From Craspedostauros australis (Eukaryota; Bacillariophyta; Bacillariophyceae; Mastogloiales; Achnanthaceae), in the NCBI GenBank assembly GCA_026770025.1, contig JAMXDE010000047.1:434001-498000 (forward strand): a DNA stretch of 64,000 nt, given 5' to 3'. Shown piece by piece: positions 1 through 9,419 of this stretch; the stretch's first letter is position 1, and each line of letters starts with the position of its first letter. The notes beneath the pieces are model-generated. The model was not told where the DNA came from, did not search any database, and worked only from the letters and a program-made list of their open reading frames with translations. The position numbers and the translations under genes are program-made.

Positions 1-118
1 GATGATGGCGATGATGACGATGGTGACACCACTCGTGTTTCAATCGACAACAAACGTATCCAGGACTCATCTCGCCTCACTCGATCATTGCGAACTCTGT
101 GGCGAATGAATCAACCAT
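1..118 (+). repeat. Left part of duplicated locus copy A, upstream of transposon insertion
   Basis: This segment is nearly the same as 10003-10095, including the shared stretches around GGTGACACCACTCGTGTTTC and the bases that follow. It is the left flank of a locus duplicated at 10003-10530 (copy B). The rest of copy A resumes at 5231, after the Harbinger-type element. No coding frame is retained here. Seen directly; the duplication is inferred from the similarity on both sides of the element. Confidence 0.75.
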
Positions 119-121
119 CAG

Positions 122-160
122 GACCGTCCGGTACTTGGATTAGTCGTGGATAAATAAGAC
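122..160 (+). repeat. Left terminal inverted repeat of Harbinger-type element
   Basis: Thirty-nine bases beginning GACCGTCCGGTACTTGGATT are repeated in inverted orientation at 5189-5227 with 37 of 39 matches. The target trinucleotide CAG precedes it at 119-121. Confidence 0.88.
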
Positions 161-328
161 AATTTTCATTCGACTCAATAGACTACTTTAGCACCAGTTT
201 CGTGGGTTCATGTTTCAATTCTGTGGACACACATTTCCATATTGATTATAACGGTCAACTCAAACCTATAACGTTCAGAGAGCAGGACAGGCCAGCCAAC
301 ACGGAACGCTTGAGTGTCTTCCTGTCAC

Positions 329-425
329 CGTTCTGAATCAAACCCCCCGTTCTGAATCAGACAGCTCATTCTGGATTCAGAATCAGAACTTCTGAAGTTC
401 TGAATCCGTTCTGACTCGATTATGT
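329..425 (+). repeat. Left subterminal TTCTGAATC repeat cluster
   Basis: Several direct and partly inverted copies of TTCTGAATC and GATTCAGAAT lie within about 100 bp. A matching but larger cluster occurs at 4900-5035 near the other end. Clustered subterminal motifs commonly serve as transposase binding sites; that role is inferred here. Confidence 0.6.
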
Positions 426-692
426 TGTCTGAATGCTCTTGCGGACGAGGGCCGGGTGGTTTACAAGATTGTCACCATTTTAAACATGACACATAACGTA
501 TATTAACGCCTGTCAAACACAACAAGTTGGTAACACAACAACCATTTCTTTGTTGTTTGCTGTCGAGCGCTCACACGCACATCATCGATAGCTGCTCCAT
601 CGTCGCTGTCGCTGTCGCTGGTACTGTTGCTGTTGCTGCACACTTGCAAGTCTTCACACATCATACCACGAGTACACCCTCTTCGATTCACA

Positions 693-1647
693 ATGGCTGA
701 TGTGATCACAGCTGATCAAATGCTCCACATGGGGCTCATGGTGGTGAGCTCCTGCTATGGTGAATTCGACGGTAAGAGTATGATGGCCAAGACCAGCTGC
801 TTCCGGTCGCATTTTGGTGTCGGGCCTGCAGCTGTCGCGGCTCTCTACTCTGACCTCCAATCGCTCAACATCGACCATGCGTTCGCGAGAATCTCTTTGC
901 GCAGGTTGCTCATCGCTCTGTTCTGGATCAAGACATACAGCACGGAGACCTTGATGACCAGCAAGTTCCACCTCACCGAGAAGACGATTCGAAAGCACTG
1001 CCTCGCATACGTGCAATCGATTGCTGCGCTACGACGGCACAAGGTAAGATAGTCCAGAAGCGTTTACATATGCGAGAATGTCGTCAATCTCATCAAGTCA
1101 CTGTGCACTCACCATCTTCCAGATTCGTTGGACTCAAACCGTTGCTGAAAATGATCAAACTTTTGTTGTGACTGTGGATGGTACACACTGCGAGATCAAC
1201 GAGCCTCGAGATGATCCAAGCTCCAAATGGTTTTCGCACAAATCCCATGGTCCTGGTCTTGCGTATGAGCTGGCAATCTCCATCCGTGAGAGCAGGTTGG
1301 TCTGGATCAATGGCCCATTTCCTGCCTCTGTGAACGACCGCACAATCTACAAAACGGAGAATGGTTTGCGATCCACCATCCCAGATGGCTGCCTTGGCAT
1401 TGGTGATGAAGGATACACAAACGAGGACAAGCTGAGCACAGCGAACTCTCTCGATAGCAGAGAATTGGCAGAATTCAAGCAAAGAGCACGCGCGCGTCAC
1501 GAGATCTTCAATGGAAGACTGAAGGTATTCAACGTGCTGAAAAATAAATTCCGCCATCACCGCGATCGCCATTTGGCAGTCTTCGAGACATGCTGTGTTC
1601 TGGTACAATATGACATGGAGAATGGAAATCCTCTGTTTGATGTGTAG
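693..1647 (+). CDS. Harbinger-like DDE transposase/nuclease, two exons (693-1043, 1123-1647)
   Basis: Catalyses cut-and-paste transposition of the surrounding element. The reading frame joins across a 79 bp phase-0 intron (1044-1122; donor GTAAGA, acceptor TTCCAG) to give 291 residues. The ATG at 693 is the first in frame after the promoter-like stretch. The C-terminal exon carries the DDE_Tnp_4 pattern: first Asp in VTVDGTHCEI (about residue 135), second Asp in GIGDEGY (about 210) and Glu in RARARHEIFNGRLK (about 243). The length is short for the family (usually 350 or more), so an upstream exon may be missing. The N-terminal part (helix-rich, IRKHC) resembles the helix-turn-helix that precedes this nuclease fold. 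The host element has intact TIRs, so this is plausibly functional. Confidence 0.8.
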
Positions 1648-1987
1648 CAACTATAATATTCTCTATAGCACTCATTAGAATCATCAAACAACATCAGTGA
1701 TCTCTATTTGCGCAGTTGTGTGGAACGTTGGAGGAATTTGCGTCTTTGTGAGGAATCGTGGTGTGGATGTGATTTGGTGCCGTGCACGAACAAATATCCA
1801 CGACTCGCGCCAAACAACGGCTCGACACAACACCACAACCAAGATAATGCGACAAAATGCAATAAAATGCAACGCAATGCCACACAGATGCACATTCGTT
1901 TGTTCTGTTGACATCAATCCTAATTATACTGTTGCCAGAGAATAAACTACTGTTCTCCATCTCATGCCTTCGCTAATGAGCGATCAT
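1648..1987. other. Non-coding spacer inside Harbinger-type element
   Basis: Spacer between the transposase stop and the end of the minus-strand ORF at 1988. Short overlapping frames exist on both strands but show no family features. An AT-rich segment (1650-1690) just after the transposase could hold its 3' processing signals. Nothing else is seen. Confidence 0.5.
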
Positions 1988-2515
1988 TTATGCATCATCA
2001 TCATCATCGCTGTCCTCGTTCATGCCTGTGTTTCGGTCAGCAAGGGGGATGCTCCCAAGGGACTCCTCGAGAGCCGCCAACTCCAGACTAGTCAAACCAG
2101 GTGGGGTGCTCTTGCGGCCACGAGGATGATTTGTTGTGTCGTCAAGCTCTGCAATCGTGCGCTTCTTGTGGTTTGTTGCATCGTTCATGATGGCATCGTT
2201 GCTTCCGACTGTGGTGGCGGCGAGAACTGCAACAGGCGGGGTGATGTTTTTGTGACCAACTGGCCCAGTTGGCACGTTTGGAAGGAGGAGAAGAGGGGTG
2301 CTGGGCACGTCTGGCATGCGAGGAACGTTGGCGGTTGGTGTGGTGGTTGCTCCGCCAGAAGCGCGGTTGCTTGTGGAAACGTTGTTCGCCACTTTGTCCG
2401 AGAAATTGCGGCGTCTGGAGCTGTTCACAAATGGGCGAGGAATGCTCTTGCGCCCGCTTCCTCTGCCAGCATGTGTGGAGCCTCCGCCACCCTCCGTCTT
2501 CGTGGGTGGAGCTTC
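1988..2515 (-). CDS. Hypothetical accessory protein of Harbinger element (partial, start unknown)
   Basis: The minus frame is open from 2515 down to the stop at 1988 and has no ATG near its beginning, so the start lies in another exon or the gene is damaged. The product is Gly/Ser/Thr/Pro-rich and basic at the N-terminus (RGSGRKSIPRPF), with a short helical stretch near the end (SLELAALEESLGSIP) and an acidic tail (SDDDDDA). I do not recognise a family. It shares its strand with the ORF at 2637-3734 and could be an exon of the same transcript or a separate small gene. Confidence 0.35.
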   Translation of the reverse strand, partial: EAPPTKTEGGGGSTHAGRGSGRKSIPRPFVNSSRRRNFSDKVANNVSTSNRASGGATTTPTANVPRMPDVPSTPLLLLPNVPTGPVGHKNITPPVAVLAATTVGSNDAIMNDATNHKKRTIAELDDTTNHPRGRKSTPPGLTSLELAALEESLGSIPLADRNTGMNEDSDDDDDA

Positions 2516-2529
2516 TCAGAAGAGCACAA

Positions 2530-2580
2530 CAGTAGAGTAGAGTAGTGTAGTAGAGGAGTAGAGTGTAGTAGAATAGAATC
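2530..2580 (+). repeat. GTAGA-type short tandem repeat
   Basis: An irregular array of GTAGAGTAGAGTAGTGTAG lies between two minus-strand ORFs of the transposon. No function is implied. Confidence 0.6.
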
Positions 2581-2636
2581 GTTTTGTTAGTGTTACATGC
2601 ACTCAACTTGACCACACACCATTGCTTCACTTGTAT

Positions 2637-3734
2637 TCACTCACGTTTCACGTTGCCTGCGCCAAGATCGTCATCATCGTCGTCATCCTCAGCGGTTCGC
2701 ACAGCACTGGTGTCTGCAGTTGTATTGGCCACAGCCACATGCCAGAAGACCTTGATGAAGGAGTCTGTGGCTGCCCCTGGATTGGCGTCCTTGCCTGACA
2801 GCTCAATACGTCGGCTGCAGCGCTTCAGGGAGTGGTTGGTGGGGTCCTTCCGCACATTGTAGAACTCCTTGCAAAACTCCATCCCATCTGGGGGCACAAG
2901 AGTGGTCTCCATGAGCGGACGGGATCCTTCAGTCTTGTCCAACCGATTGGAGAGTTTGAAGTACTCCTCCTTGGCCTTGTCACAGAAGATGGCCTGAGTT
3001 CTTGTGGTTGCAATGGCCGTCTTGTCCCGAACGTCAACGAGCGGAAACACCGGCTCAGTGATGATGATTGATTTGTTGTCATCGCCCAGGATGGCGGAGT
3101 AATGGCTGATGTCGCGAGCGTCGGTGACAAGCTTCGAGATGACCACCTTGTCGACGACGAGATTACCGTCGGCCTTGGCAGATGCAACGTAGATGGCGAT
3201 TCCGCCAGGGATCATCGTTGCGCCATCTCCATTGAGGGTGAAGCTGGTGCGGAAGGCGATGTTCTTGGACATGGTTGCTGGTGCTGGTGCTGGTGCTGAG
3301 GTGATGAGGCAGTCACTGGCTCGTGGGTGGGTGTTGGATTGTTGGTTGTGATGCTTTCGCTTTTTGTGTGGTGATTCGATGGCGTGATTCTGGAACATGG
3401 AGCACAACTCATCCATGTCATTGCCTTGTGATGCACTCACGGTTTTCTCCAAGTAGTTCTTTCTATTGTACGCTCTCTTCCGCTCAGGCGACCGCGCCAG
3501 GCCAAAGAGGAAGACATTCTGATCACAAAATTTACTGAATTTGCCGTGCTTGGATGGGTTTTGAATGAAGCTCAGAATTTGCGTGTCGGTGGCGCTGGTT
3601 GGGGCCTTCGTACCTTTTCGCTTGCGCGCTTGTTTCTCCTGAGAGTCCTCCATGGTTGGTTTGTTTTGAACTAGTATATTATGATGCTGATCAGCATTTA
3701 TTGTGGATACAGTTGAGCCTAGGTTCTGATTCAT
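2637..3734 (-). CDS. Unknown protein encoded by Harbinger element, about 365 aa
   Basis: An uninterrupted minus-strand ORF within the transposon. ATGs are available at 3734 and 3653 (MEDSQEK); the second precedes a basic segment rich in Lys and Arg that could be a nuclear localisation signal. The middle and C-terminal part (from MSKNIAFRTSF) has mixed beta-strand-like composition and ends with an acidic run of eight Asp. I cannot assign a family. Harbinger elements usually encode a second, Myb/SANT-like DNA-binding protein needed for nuclear import of the transposase. No clear Trp-spaced SANT repeat is visible here, so this role is only a possibility, shared with 4072-4608. It diverges from 4072-4608 across a 340 bp intergenic space. 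Confidence 0.55.
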   Translation of the reverse strand: MNQNLGSTVSTINADQHHNILVQNKPTMEDSQEKQARKRKGTKAPTSATDTQILSFIQNPSKHGKFSKFCDQNVFLFGLARSPERKRAYNRKNYLEKTVSASQGNDMDELCSMFQNHAIESPHKKRKHHNQQSNTHPRASDCLITSAPAPAPATMSKNIAFRTSFTLNGDGATMIPGGIAIYVASAKADGNLVVDKVVISKLVTDARDISHYSAILGDDNKSIIITEPVFPLVDVRDKTAIATTRTQAIFCDKAKEEYFKLSNRLDKTEGSRPLMETTLVPPDGMEFCKEFYNVRKDPTNHSLKRCSRRIELSGKDANPGAATDSFIKVFWHVAVANTTADTSAVRTAEDDDDDDDLGAGNVKRE

Positions 3735-4071
3735 TGCGTGTTGGGTATACTTGTGTTGTCGTCGCAAGGAGCACTATGTGGGAGACTGAGCTCGTTGGCA
3801 CGATTGTCATGGCCCTGTTTTGGTGGGAAGATCAAGCAGTCTTGTGTGCATCGCCGTTTGGACAGATTACAAACAAGCAACGGATTATTGCTGGCGGGGC
3901 TACCGAACTCGTTGTAGTTGCTCATGCTGTTCTCTTCGTATCGATTGTTGGGTGTTATCTCGCAGATATGAGTGGTAGAGTCCGCTTGGTCTCACTGCGA
4001 CTCTTGCCCAACGTCACAACAGGTCTCACACACAAACTACAACAGAACAACATCTCGACTACTTGTTAATC

Positions 4072-4608
4072 ATGCCTCGCAGCAAGTTGTGGCCAGCGGT
4101 CAAGGAGACTCTTCGTGATGATCTTCTGCATGGGAGAATCACTGATGACATGAAACCTCGCGCCGTCTACGAACTGCGAGTCGAATACAAGCAAATCAAC
4201 TACGTCAACTTCCGTACCAATCTTCGAACTCTTCGCAAGGCATGCAATGAACAGAAGCGACGAGCACAAGCTGATGCCCAGGCTTTCGAACGATTCAAGG
4301 CCCTTCCACCAATTGTGCCCACTCGCCCTCGATGGAAAGGATCAAATGCAGAGGCACAGCTGGCAACTGATTTTGATAGTGGCCTGCACCTTGCCAAGAA
4401 ACCCAACGAGCTCTACGAGTCCAATGTTGTGTACCACCAGTTCACGCTGAAGCAACTTCGCGATCACATCCATCATCTCAAGCGAAGTAAGATGGCATCG
4501 ACATACTGGTCACAGCGTCGCAAAAACGAAGAGGAGAAAAAGAAGGCGATGCACGAACAACTCCTCAGCGCAGCACGCGCAGTCAACCAAGAACAGAATA
4601 CTGAGTAG
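4072..4608 (+). CDS. Unknown basic helical protein of Harbinger element, 178 aa
   Basis: The frame starts at the ATG at 4072 (MPRSKLWPAVKETL) and runs 178 codons. The product is basic and predicted helical. It begins with a short segment reading KETLRDDLLHGRITDD, where a helix-turn-helix might lie, and ends in a Lys/Glu-rich helix (RRKNEEEKKKAMHEQ). Size, charge and position next to the right TIR fit the DNA-binding accessory protein of Harbinger elements, but this is inference. Codon use and lack of internal stops support a real gene. Confidence 0.6.
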   Translation: MPRSKLWPAVKETLRDDLLHGRITDDMKPRAVYELRVEYKQINYVNFRTNLRTLRKACNEQKRRAQADAQAFERFKALPPIVPTRPRWKGSNAEAQLATDFDSGLHLAKKPNELYESNVVYHQFTLKQLRDHIHHLKRSKMASTYWSQRRKNEEEKKKAMHEQLLSAARAVNQEQNTE

Positions 4609-4899
4609 ATTACCATACTAGCCGTCATTGTCACATTGTCAACAACATCTTTTCTGGCGCCAAGATGTTTCTACTTGTGGTCATGTTGTTGATGTCACAC
4701 CCAGTATGTTGGCTGTTACTCTCTCTGTGTTTGTGTTTGTGTTTGTGTTTGTGTTTGTGTTTGTGTACAGTAGAGCATTCGCATTTCTGTGTCGGCGAAC
4801 AACATGAGCGGAAATGACGCGCCCGGACAAGCCAACAGACAGAAGGAAACTTGTGTGTGTCTGCGACGAAGCCCCCACAGGGATCACTCGGAGGGACAC
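4609..4899. other. Non-coding right end of Harbinger element with TGTTTG microsatellite
   Basis: No gene is seen. A hexanucleotide tract of about seven TTTGTG units lies at 4727-4765. It is translated in minus frames as an Asn-Thr run, which is a shadow. Confidence 0.55.
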
Positions 4900-5035
4900 T
4901 CTCGATTCAGAATCAGAATGGAAAAATTCTGAAGTTCTGAAGTTCTGACTCGATTCTGAATCCGTTCTGAAAGTCTGAATCCGTTCTGAAATTCTGAATC
5001 CGTTCTGAATCGGAGCCAGATTCTGAATCAAGCTG
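4900..5035 (+). repeat. Right subterminal TTCTGAATC repeat cluster
   Basis: At least eight copies of TTCTGAA(TC) and variants with AATCCG spacers lie about 190-330 bp inside the right TIR, mirroring 329-425. Probable transposase binding sites by position; this is an inference. Confidence 0.6.
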
Positions 5036-5188
5036 AAACACGCCAGCCGTGCTCTCTGACACGGAAACAGACTGACACGCGTAACGCTAATATAACGTCT
5101 ATAAAAATTCAAATTATGGCTTCAGCACGAAGTTTGGTTACGCGGGACTCGATTGGAAACGTCATTGGGTTCCATTGACGGTCTGTCC

Positions 5189-5227
5189 GTCGTATTTATC
5201 CATGACTAATCCAAGTACCGGACGGTC
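5189..5227 (-). repeat. Right terminal inverted repeat of Harbinger-type element
   Basis: Inverted partner of 122-160, ending CCGGACGGTC, followed by the second CAG at 5228-5230. Confidence 0.88.
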
Positions 5228-5230
5228 CAG

Positions 5231-5670
5231 TCTTTTGATCAACACGGAGCGTGTGTGAGAGGATTCGTTCTGTGGCGATGACGATGGCCATGGTGACGGC
5301 GGTGGCGTTGCAGACATCGCTGCAGAATACTGATGAAGATCATCACAACCGCAACGCTCACATGATGATCACTGTCACCATCAAGTGTCTATCCACAGAG
5401 TACGTATGCCAACACTCTCTCTCTCGCTTCTCTCTCTGCTTCGAGAGAGAGACTTCGAACGATGCCGGCATTTTGACTTGATTCCTCACTCATTGATCGC
5501 CCAACCACAGAGACAGCCACAACCAGAACAATCACAGCAAAGACAGCAATGGCAGCATTGACACCAACGACGTGATTGCTGCATCAATAGAGGATGATTG
5601 GTGTCATCTGCATTGCGTGCATGGTGGTGGCAACGAACTCACTGTCATCACCATCCCCGGCACTTTTTTC
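5231..5670 (+). pseudogene. Duplicated 5' end of FAD monooxygenase gene (copy A), start codon lost
   Basis: The segment aligns through most of its length with copy B at about 10100-10530, including the leader with TCTCTCTCTCGCTTCTCTCT and the first 25 codons of the monooxygenase. The base triplet aligned with the start ATG of copy B (10450) is CTG at 5579-5581, and the fourth codon AAG is TAG (5588-5590). This copy therefore cannot start the protein as copy B does. Similarity stops near 5670; the FAD-binding region is absent and unrelated sequence follows. It is the continuation of the fragment at 1-118 beyond the transposon. Confidence 0.75.
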
Positions 5671-5980
5671 CGTCGTGGATTGAGGACCTTCGAGGGCCAT
5701 TTCCTCTGACAGGCCCAGCAATCGCAACATCAACACCATCATCAACATCAACCTCAGTGTTGTATCGCATTGCATCAGCCCATTTCCTCAATATGATCAC
5801 TGGACACACACAGAGAGGGAGAGAGAGTGGATCCACCACTGGACATTGGACATTGGATGCTGCGCCATCGGCAACTACGTTAGTCACAAACAGGCCGTCC
5901 ATTGGACATTCAACATTGTGCGATTGAACGATTGGAGGATTGAACGAAGCAACAGAGCGGATCATTCCCAAAACAACACA

Positions 5981-7604
5981 ATGCAACACAACAGAAGACA
6001 AGAACAATCGATGGAAAACAACAGATTCTCATTCACCAGCAAGGCTTCACGGTCCTCCTCCTCCACGTCCGGCATTGAACGCAAGACCGGTCACCAGTAC
6101 GGCCGCAACTCTGCGCCATCACCAAGCTCCATGTCGTCATCGGCAGCATCATCGCCCACTGGCCACGCTTCCGTCTCCACCTCCAAGTACATGGACGCCC
6201 TGGGAGGCAAGCAGCGGGCTGTGTCGGCGACGACAATGAGGCAGAGTTCTCCATGCACTCGCAGCAGAACTTCGACGCCGACATGATTGACTCCACCAGC
6301 GCGAGGAGGGTGGTGGACAGCGACGAGGAGCCCTTCAACGAAGGCCTGGACGATGACATTGCCAGCGACAACAGCGACGACAATGAAGGTGCCGACGCCA
6401 ACAGCCGCAGCCACAACCAGAGTCGCAACGTCAGCGCGGGTGCCGGCGCCAACACGCAGCAGATAGATGACGACATCCACATCATCGACGATGATGATGA
6501 CGACATCGAGAGCCAGTGTTCCGATGAGGAGGCGGGCGACAAGACGACCGACGGAGTCTTCGACGAGTTCACAGACGAGGACGACTCCATTCGAGACGAC
6601 TCATTTCGTGACGACTCATTTCGTGACGAATTCCGTTCCACCTCCGACCAACGCCCACGCCCGATCGGAACATCTCCCAACACCACCACCGCGCCATCCA
6701 GGACGCCCCCACCAACCAGAGGCAGCCCCAACGCCTCCTCCAACGGGGGCTCGTCCTTCGGCTTCTCCTCCGCCAAGAGGATGTCCTCCATCCGCCAGAA
6801 ATGTGGACTGGAGTCTGTCGTCGAAGGTGAGGAGAGCGACGAGATGGAGCGACCATCCACCAGAAATGTCAACAAACGCAAGCCAGGCGAATTCGGTGCC
6901 CATTCCAATGGGGATTCCGGCCTCTTCTCCTCCATGGTCTCCGCCAAAAAACGACAGCTCCCAGCACACGGCCGCCACCTCCAATTCATCCAACAGCAAC
7001 CATGGCAACCAGGACTCCATCAACTCCCTTTCCAAGGAATCCAACCACAGCAATGTGGACATGGACATGGACGGTGAGGATCCAGCTTCCACCAAAGACC
7101 CAACGTCAACGTACATCTCCACATCCACCGACCGCCTCATGAGCAGCAGTTCCGCTTCAGCCGGAGTGGTCTTGGACAAAAGCCAATCCACTCATTCTGC
7201 CATCCTCCTCAACGACCAACGATACCAACGAGGACATGCCAACACAGCTCGTCTCGCGCACCAACTCCATCGAAATATCCATCACTCCCATGATCCCCAC
7301 AACTGATCCGGCGCAAACCATAAATCAAGATCCACCAGTCAAGCAGCTCACGCAAAAAGAATCCATCAGACCCTCCAAGGGACCCAGCAAGCATCTCGAC
7401 CCGAAGAACGTGGTCGAGCAGGACACCGGCAACACCACAAGCATGCATTCCGTCGACACTGAGGCACAGACGGCCACCACCGCCACAAAGCCGGCGTTGC
7501 AGGAACCAGCACCGAACAAAAGCACCAACAGGGTCCCCATCGTCATCGTGGCTGTCCTCATCATCGGCGGTGGCATCGCAGCAGGTGTCGTGCTGGCGGG
7601 CTGA
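5981..7604 (+). pseudogene. Frame-broken low-complexity, acidic, C-terminally membrane-anchored protein
   Basis: A continuous coding signal runs over 1.6 kb but changes frame three times: near 6205-6230 (MDALGGKQ then NEAEFSMHSQQNF), near 6950 within an A6 run (SAKK then KNDSSQH), and near 7205-7235 (AILLND then TNEDMPTQL). The product would be Ser/Asn/Asp-rich and disordered, with acidic blocks (DDDIHIIDDDDDDIE). It ends with a single hydrophobic segment, VPIVIVAVLIIGGGIAAGV, as a tail anchor. No introns with good sites explain the shifts. Either it is a decaying gene or the assembly has single-base indels; the homopolymer at one break favours checking raw reads. Function unknown. Confidence 0.5.
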
Positions 7605-8075
7605 TACATCAGTTTTGTTTTTGCGACTCTCGCTGCCGACGCCTCTGACTTTCGTTGACTGCAAGTCAAGCATGCCGATTGCCGGAGATAGAGTATCCCA
7701 AATAGTAGTATCGTAATAGTATTATCGTGACTCTTGTAGCTTTGTTTGGTGTTGACACTGCGTGGTTTCTCGTCATTGCGGATGCATCACCGTTGCGATC
7801 TTGGCAGGAACACGTACGGGAATACACATGGGTGCTACATCCACATACTCGATTCGCTTGCAGTCAGTGGAGTTAGACGAGATAAGTTGTCCTACAGTTG
7901 TTTAAGGTGATACAGCATCGTATGATATCAATCATCGACACACCTTTCTTTGCTTTGTGAACACCGAGCGCCAATCAGAAGCTCTGTCGCTTTCACGCGT
8001 GTGGCCAGTTGGCTGCCACTTTCATTGCGCTGGCAGAAGCCCCATGACCTTATCGCTGCAGCGCCATTTCTTTTG
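7605..8075. other. Intergenic region, no gene seen
   Basis: Sequence between two convergent genes. It contains an AT-rich stretch around 7690-7730 with repeated TAGTAT/ATAGTAT words but no convincing coding frame, RNA gene or transposon end. Confidence 0.5.
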
Positions 8076-9419
8076 TCATTTCTGATCATGAAGTTCGGCA
8101 CGACGATCGTCCCATGTCTGTTTCAACATCTCACTGCACTGCAGTAGAAGATGAAAAGTCTCGTTCGTGGAACCCATTGGATCAATTCTACTCCGACGTT
8201 TGTTTGTTCTCATCAGCATCTCCCCAAACAGGGACAGCGGCCTCGACCATGTCGGAAGGGAACCCAGCATTGCTCTCACCTTGTTGCGATGATTTCGCCG
8301 CAAGATACGTTCAACAAGCGCATCGTACCAATGGCCATGTTTGCCAGGCGGGCGTGGATCAATGTGGAGATGGGTGAGTTGGGTATTCTGCTCCAAGGCT
8401 TGCTCAAGTGCTTCCATTTGTGCCGAGGGGGTCTCGGGCGGAATTTCAAATATGGCTGGATTCCAGAACTCCAAGTATGTGAGAGATGACAAGCTCTTGT
8501 TTCCCAGGAGCGATATCAAAATGTCGAACCATGTATCTTGTTCTTGTCGCGATAACCCGTTCCAAATACCAGAAACCCCTAGGTTCTTCAGGTGTGATGC
8601 ATCTGAAAGGAGTTTGATGATCTGATCGATTTCTTGTGAGTAGGTTCGTTGTCGGTTGTAGTCCCCACAGAAACTGATGCCGAGTTTGTTGATGCGCTTG
8701 TTTGACTGGAATAGCTTTGCCAAGATATCGCAAGTGATACGGGTGGATACAAATGTTGCTGTGGTGACGCTGCAATTGTTTGGAGACAGCCATCTCCACA
8801 AATCAGCGCCCCCATTGGCAAGCGTGCAATATCGAAACACAACACATTTGGAGTTTTGGGAGATGTTGAACATGAGGTTGTCGCAATCAACAAGATCACA
8901 TGAATCCAAACACACACAATGTGGCACAAGAGGGATATCATGGAGCTGCTTCATCTCCACGAAGCATTGAGTCAATTCGATGCCTTCGTCGAATAGAGAT
9001 TTGGGTGGATGTTCGGTAACCAATCGAAGTAAGAAGCGAATCACTTGCTTGTCTTCTTCTCCAAATTGATCATGGTTGCCGAATTTCAGATACAGGGATC
9101 CAATGCGCATCCTCCCGCAGCCCCTGCGAAATGAATCGCTCAGTAGGACATGAGGTGATAAAGCAACGTGCTTGTGCCGCTTCACCATCGATTCCAAGTC
9201 ATTAAAGGTGAATCCTGCTTCGATGGCCATGTCCCAGTATTCTATCCGTTTGGGTGTGACACTGTGGCAGTCGATCTGCTCTGCTTCTGGGCACTGCCGA
9301 GTGAACACGGTCTTCGGTGACAGCTTTTTTCGATGGAGTTGTTTCCAGAAAGTCTTGAAGTCTGGATCATGATCACTGTTGGTATTGGTGTTGGTGACAC
9401 CATCCATGTTGAAAGCCAT
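8076..9419 (-). CDS. LRR-like protein of unknown function, 447 aa
   Basis: A single minus-strand ORF starts at the ATG at 9419 and has no intron. The N-terminal third (MAFNMDGVTN onward) has no recognised domain. From about residue 170 the sequence has irregular leucine-rich units: HCVCLDSCDLVDCDNLMF, KRINKLGISFCGDYN, HLKNLGVSGIWNGLS, LSSLTYLEFWNPAIF and NTQLTHLHIDP, spaced about 27-60 residues. This is compatible with a divergent LRR ribbon of the kind that mediates protein binding. Near the end FGEMLMRTNKRRSRIDPMG is basic. No signal peptide or membrane segment is seen, so it is probably cytosolic or nuclear. The LRR assignment rests on pattern only. Confidence 0.7.
   Translation of the reverse strand: MAFNMDGVTNTNTNSDHDPDFKTFWKQLHRKKLSPKTVFTRQCPEAEQIDCHSVTPKRIEYWDMAIEAGFTFNDLESMVKRHKHVALSPHVLLSDSFRRGCGRMRIGSLYLKFGNHDQFGEEDKQVIRFLLRLVTEHPPKSLFDEGIELTQCFVEMKQLHDIPLVPHCVCLDSCDLVDCDNLMFNISQNSKCVVFRYCTLANGGADLWRWLSPNNCSVTTATFVSTRITCDILAKLFQSNKRINKLGISFCGDYNRQRTYSQEIDQIIKLLSDASHLKNLGVSGIWNGLSRQEQDTWFDILISLLGNKSLSSLTYLEFWNPAIFEIPPETPSAQMEALEQALEQNTQLTHLHIDPRPPGKHGHWYDALVERILRRNHRNKVRAMLGSLPTWSRPLSLFGEMLMRTNKRRSRIDPMGSTNETFHLLLQCSEMLKQTWDDRRAELHDQK

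Larger units (their letters stand above)
122..5227. mobile_element. Harbinger-type DNA transposon, 5.1 kb, with TIRs and CAG target duplication
   Basis: The element is bounded by 39 bp terminal inverted repeats (122-160 and 5189-5227, two mismatches) that start GACCGTCCGG. The trinucleotide CAG flanks both ends (119-121 and 5228-5230). Three-base CWG or TWA duplications are characteristic of PIF/Harbinger elements, and the internal DDE transposase at 693-1647 agrees. The cargo is the transposase (+), two minus-strand ORFs and one further plus-strand ORF. Subterminal arrays of a TTCTGAATC motif lie inside both ends. The insertion splits a locus whose uninterrupted counterpart is at 10003-10530. 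TIRs, duplication and transposase all look preserved, so it may be autonomous; expression is unknown. Confidence 0.85.

Noticed and set aside
6033-6989. 318-codon minus-strand ORF rich in Ser/Leu/Arg
   Set aside because: Antisense shadow of the Ser/Asp-rich coding stretch 5981-7604; low complexity and no domain.
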